Notes under the pieces: generated by a model
Database searches by the model: none
What the model saw: only the letters and a program-made list of their open reading frames with translations
Told to the model about the DNA's origin: nothing
Part shown: positions 6,305-7,884 of the stretch, piece after piece
Position numbering within the stretch: the stretch's first letter is position 1
How the letters are laid out: the number at the start of each line of letters is the position of its first letter
From: an uncultured Zetaproteobacteria bacterium
GTDB lineage: Bacteria; Pseudomonadota; Zetaproteobacteria; Mariprofundales; Mariprofundaceae
NCBI GenBank assembly: GCA_913056285.1
Contig: CAJXNE010000098.1
Span: forward strand, 1-7,884
Direction of reading: 5' to 3'
DNA length: 7,884 nt
Program-made: the position numbers and the translations under genes

Positions 6305-7471
6305 ATGGATTGCCAGCAAACCCATTTCCACATGCAGATCATTAAGCGAAGCGAAGGCCGCAACGCTGTTGCTGCTTCTTCATATCGTGCTGCCGAAGCT
6401 ATGTTCGATACGCGTACTGGCACTCATTTTGATTTCAGTAAATCCAATAAGGAGGTTATTGGTTTCTCTGAAATCATGGCTCCGAAAGGCACGCCAGTAG
6501 TATTGCTTGATCGGGAAGCATTATGGCAAAATGTAGAGCTGGCTGAAAAACGAGCCGATGCCCAGTTGTGCCGAGAGTTTGATGCGGCAGTGCCAATGGA
6601 ATTGACCAAGCCACAGCAAATAGACTTAATGAAGGACTTCTGCCAATCATCCTTTGTTGATAGCGGCATGATCTGCGATATCAATATGCACGACAAAAAA
6701 GACAACCCTCATTTCCATACCATGATCACGATGCGCGATATTGATCCATCGGCTGAATTCGGCTTTGGTAATAAAAATCGAAAATGGAACAGCAAAAACC
6801 TTGTTGATATCTGGAGGCATAACTTTGCTGACTGCATCAATAAGCATCTGAAACTGGCTGGCAGCCCTGTCAGATACTCTTGTGAGACGTTAGAAGCCCA
6901 AGGGATAGACAGGGTTGCTCAAATCCATGTAGGGCCGGCAGCGGAGGCTATAGGCGAACGTGGTGAACCATCGTGGAGAGTTGAACAGAACAGCAAAATC
7001 ATAGACTTCAATCAGGCATCGTCCAAACTGAAAGCCATAAAGGCAGAGGTAGCCAAGGCCAGTACTGAGAAAGAAGAAAAACTGAAGAATAAAGCCGCAC
7101 ATGCAGAAGCCCTTGAAATAGAGACACAGCGCCATCGCTCAATCCAGAAGTATATTGAATTGCTTGAGCAGCTTGATGGGAAACTGGATAAACACAGCCA
7201 ATGGATTGAGATGAAGGATTCTGCATCTTCATTTCCAGAGGCCGAGCATCGCTGGAAGCATGTCGGCTCTGTCCTTCGTGAATCAATACGGACAATCGTG
7301 CAATCAATCAGAACGGCAATAGCTGAGTATATGGATGATTATGGCCGTGACCTTAAAATAGATGCCACTGGCGACGGTATAAGTGGTGGACTGAGCGGTG
7401 TCAGTGGTGAGCCGAGTGCTGGTGCTGGCGGTAATGAAATGGATGATGACGTTGAAATCAATGCCCCTTAA
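6305..7471 (+). CDS. MobA/MobL-family (MobQ-type) relaxase
   Basis: The relaxase nicks oriT through a tyrosine-DNA link and pilots the strand into the recipient. From ATG 6305 it is 388 aa. The N-terminus THFHMQIIKRSEGRNAVAASSYRAAE has the conserved motif I with Tyr27 as probable nucleophile. The metal-binding histidine motif is MHDKKDNPHFHTMITMRD (128-145; His129, His136, His138). YSCETLEAQGIDRVAQIHVGPAA (191-213) and ERGEPS match Ti-plasmid TraA-like relaxases. A coiled coil lies at about 240-295, and the end is glycine-rich then acidic. The helicase half of TraA is absent, as usual for mobilization relaxases. The frame extends upstream to GTG 6242 and ATG 6245, but those codons lie inside the candidate oriT and would put 20 extra residues before the conserved N-terminus, so 6305 is preferred; no strong ribosome binding site is seen there. 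It needs a coupling protein and secretion channel from another element. Confidence 0.92.
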   Translation: MDCQQTHFHMQIIKRSEGRNAVAASSYRAAEAMFDTRTGTHFDFSKSNKEVIGFSEIMAPKGTPVVLLDREALWQNVELAEKRADAQLCREFDAAVPMELTKPQQIDLMKDFCQSSFVDSGMICDINMHDKKDNPHFHTMITMRDIDPSAEFGFGNKNRKWNSKNLVDIWRHNFADCINKHLKLAGSPVRYSCETLEAQGIDRVAQIHVGPAAEAIGERGEPSWRVEQNSKIIDFNQASSKLKAIKAEVAKASTEKEEKLKNKAAHAEALEIETQRHRSIQKYIELLEQLDGKLDKHSQWIEMKDSASSFPEAEHRWKHVGSVLRESIRTIVQSIRTAIAEYMDDYGRDLKIDATGDGISGGLSGVSGEPSAGAGGNEMDDDVEINAP

Positions 7472-7629
7472 TGTCGGCTAACGATATTTTGCATCAGTTG
7501 CCAACGCCGAGGTTTGACCGTATTTGGCCAAATTACTCACTTTGAAATCATGGCTTGATGGTGTTTGAACAGGCTGAGCCCTTCATGTGCCGTTTCTCGA
7601 AGATAAACGCCTAATCGTGCTCTTACGCA

Positions 7630-7640
7630 GGGGGGGGGGG
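7630..7640. repeat. 11-base poly-G tract inside a short inverted repeat
   Basis: Eleven consecutive G bases, flanked by TACGC (7624-7628) and GCGTA (7640-7644), which are reverse complements. Tracts of this length vary by slippage and are also prone to sequencing error. It is non-coding as read and lies about 150 bp upstream of the next start codon. Confidence 0.75.
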
Positions 7641-7731
7641 CGTAGTCAAACTAAAACCACATGCAATAATATTTATCGGAAGAACTTCTTTAATCTGAAG
7701 ATCATATCGCTATCATACAATTTTTGTCTGC

Positions 7732-7760
7732 TTGCGTGATCTAATATGGCGGTCTACATT
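7732..7760 (+). promoter_or_regulatory. possible weak promoter for the last gene
   Basis: TTGCGT (7732-7737) and TACATT (7755-7760, four of six) with a 17-base spacer. Transcription would begin near 7767, about 26 bases before the ATG. The matches are modest. Confidence 0.25.
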
Positions 7761-7792
7761 AAATTTTAATTTGTGGTTAAGGAGAGTTTTTG

Positions 7793-7884
7793 ATGGCACG
7801 AGGTAAATTTGGGAAGAAAAACACCAGGAAGCAATCGGCGTTACAGTTTTTTACAGACCGCGAACAAGAGAGATCCATTATTAA
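7793..7884 (+). CDS. N-terminus of an unidentified gene, probable element cargo (cut by window edge)
   Basis: Thirty codons are visible and the frame is open at the edge. AAGGAG (7779-7784) lies eight bases before the ATG. The start is very basic (MARGKFGKKNTRKQ), followed by SALQFFTDREQERSII. From memory, an FTDRE-type segment near the N-terminus occurs in some large ATP-binding (AAA/STAND-like) proteins, where it precedes the P-loop; this is only a hint and the P-loop is not in the window. It sits downstream of the relaxase, where mobilizable elements often carry accessory genes. The product is not identified. Confidence 0.6.
   Translation, partial: MARGKFGKKNTRKQSALQFFTDREQERSII

Larger units (their letters stand above)
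7472..7792. other. 321-bp gene-free stretch after the relaxase
   Basis: No convincing gene and no clear terminator. It contains a perfect 12-bp palindrome ATTTGGCCAAAT (7522-7533), an 11-G run at 7630-7640, and then an AT-rich leader ending in the ribosome binding site of the next gene. A minus-strand frame across about 7543-7638 is open but has no start or ribosome binding site. Confidence 0.4.

Noticed and set aside
6469..7555. Exact 13-base direct repeat TGAAATCATGGCT at 6469-6481 and 7543-7555
   Set aside because: One repeat of this length is about what chance gives in a window of this size, and one copy lies in the conserved coding part of the relaxase, so it is not a likely attachment-site pair.
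1..7884. tRNA or rRNA genes, CRISPR array, insertion sequence with terminal repeats
   Set aside because: No cloverleaf or CCA-ended gene, no regularly spaced repeats and no transposase gene were recognised by eye; a covariance search was not possible.

Overview
The window looks like proteobacterial chromosome joined to an integrated, mobilizable element. The left part (about 1-3530) is a run of minus-strand housekeeping genes: a divergent CobT-family phosphoribosyltransferase, 3-dehydroquinate synthase (aroB), a DarP/YjgA-type ribosome-maturation protein and a UspA-type universal stress protein. DarP-type proteins are mainly known from proteobacteria, which suggests Pseudomonadota; the sequence alone does not fix the genus.

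From about 3530 to the right edge the content becomes mobile. A 390-bp gene-free stretch holds a perfect 16-bp inverted repeat. It is followed by a large serine recombinase (588 aa). Convergent to that is a small TraD-like mobilization protein, and divergent from the latter is a MobA/MobL (MobQ-type) relaxase of about 388 aa. The traD-relaxase intergenic region carries what looks like a complete origin of transfer: a 6-bp inverted repeat with a 3-nt loop, followed on the minus strand by a sequence close to the RSF1010/Ti-plasmid nick consensus. No replication gene is visible. I therefore read this as an integrative and mobilizable element (IME): the serine recombinase would excise and integrate it, the relaxase with TraD would process oriT, and a conjugation machine from elsewhere would supply the channel.

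After the relaxase come 321 bp without a convincing gene, including an 11-G homopolymer. The first 30 codons of another gene, with a good ribosome binding site, then run off the right edge; this is probably element cargo and is the most interesting unread part. The right end of the element and its attachment sites cannot be placed from this window. No tRNA, rRNA or CRISPR array was recognised.
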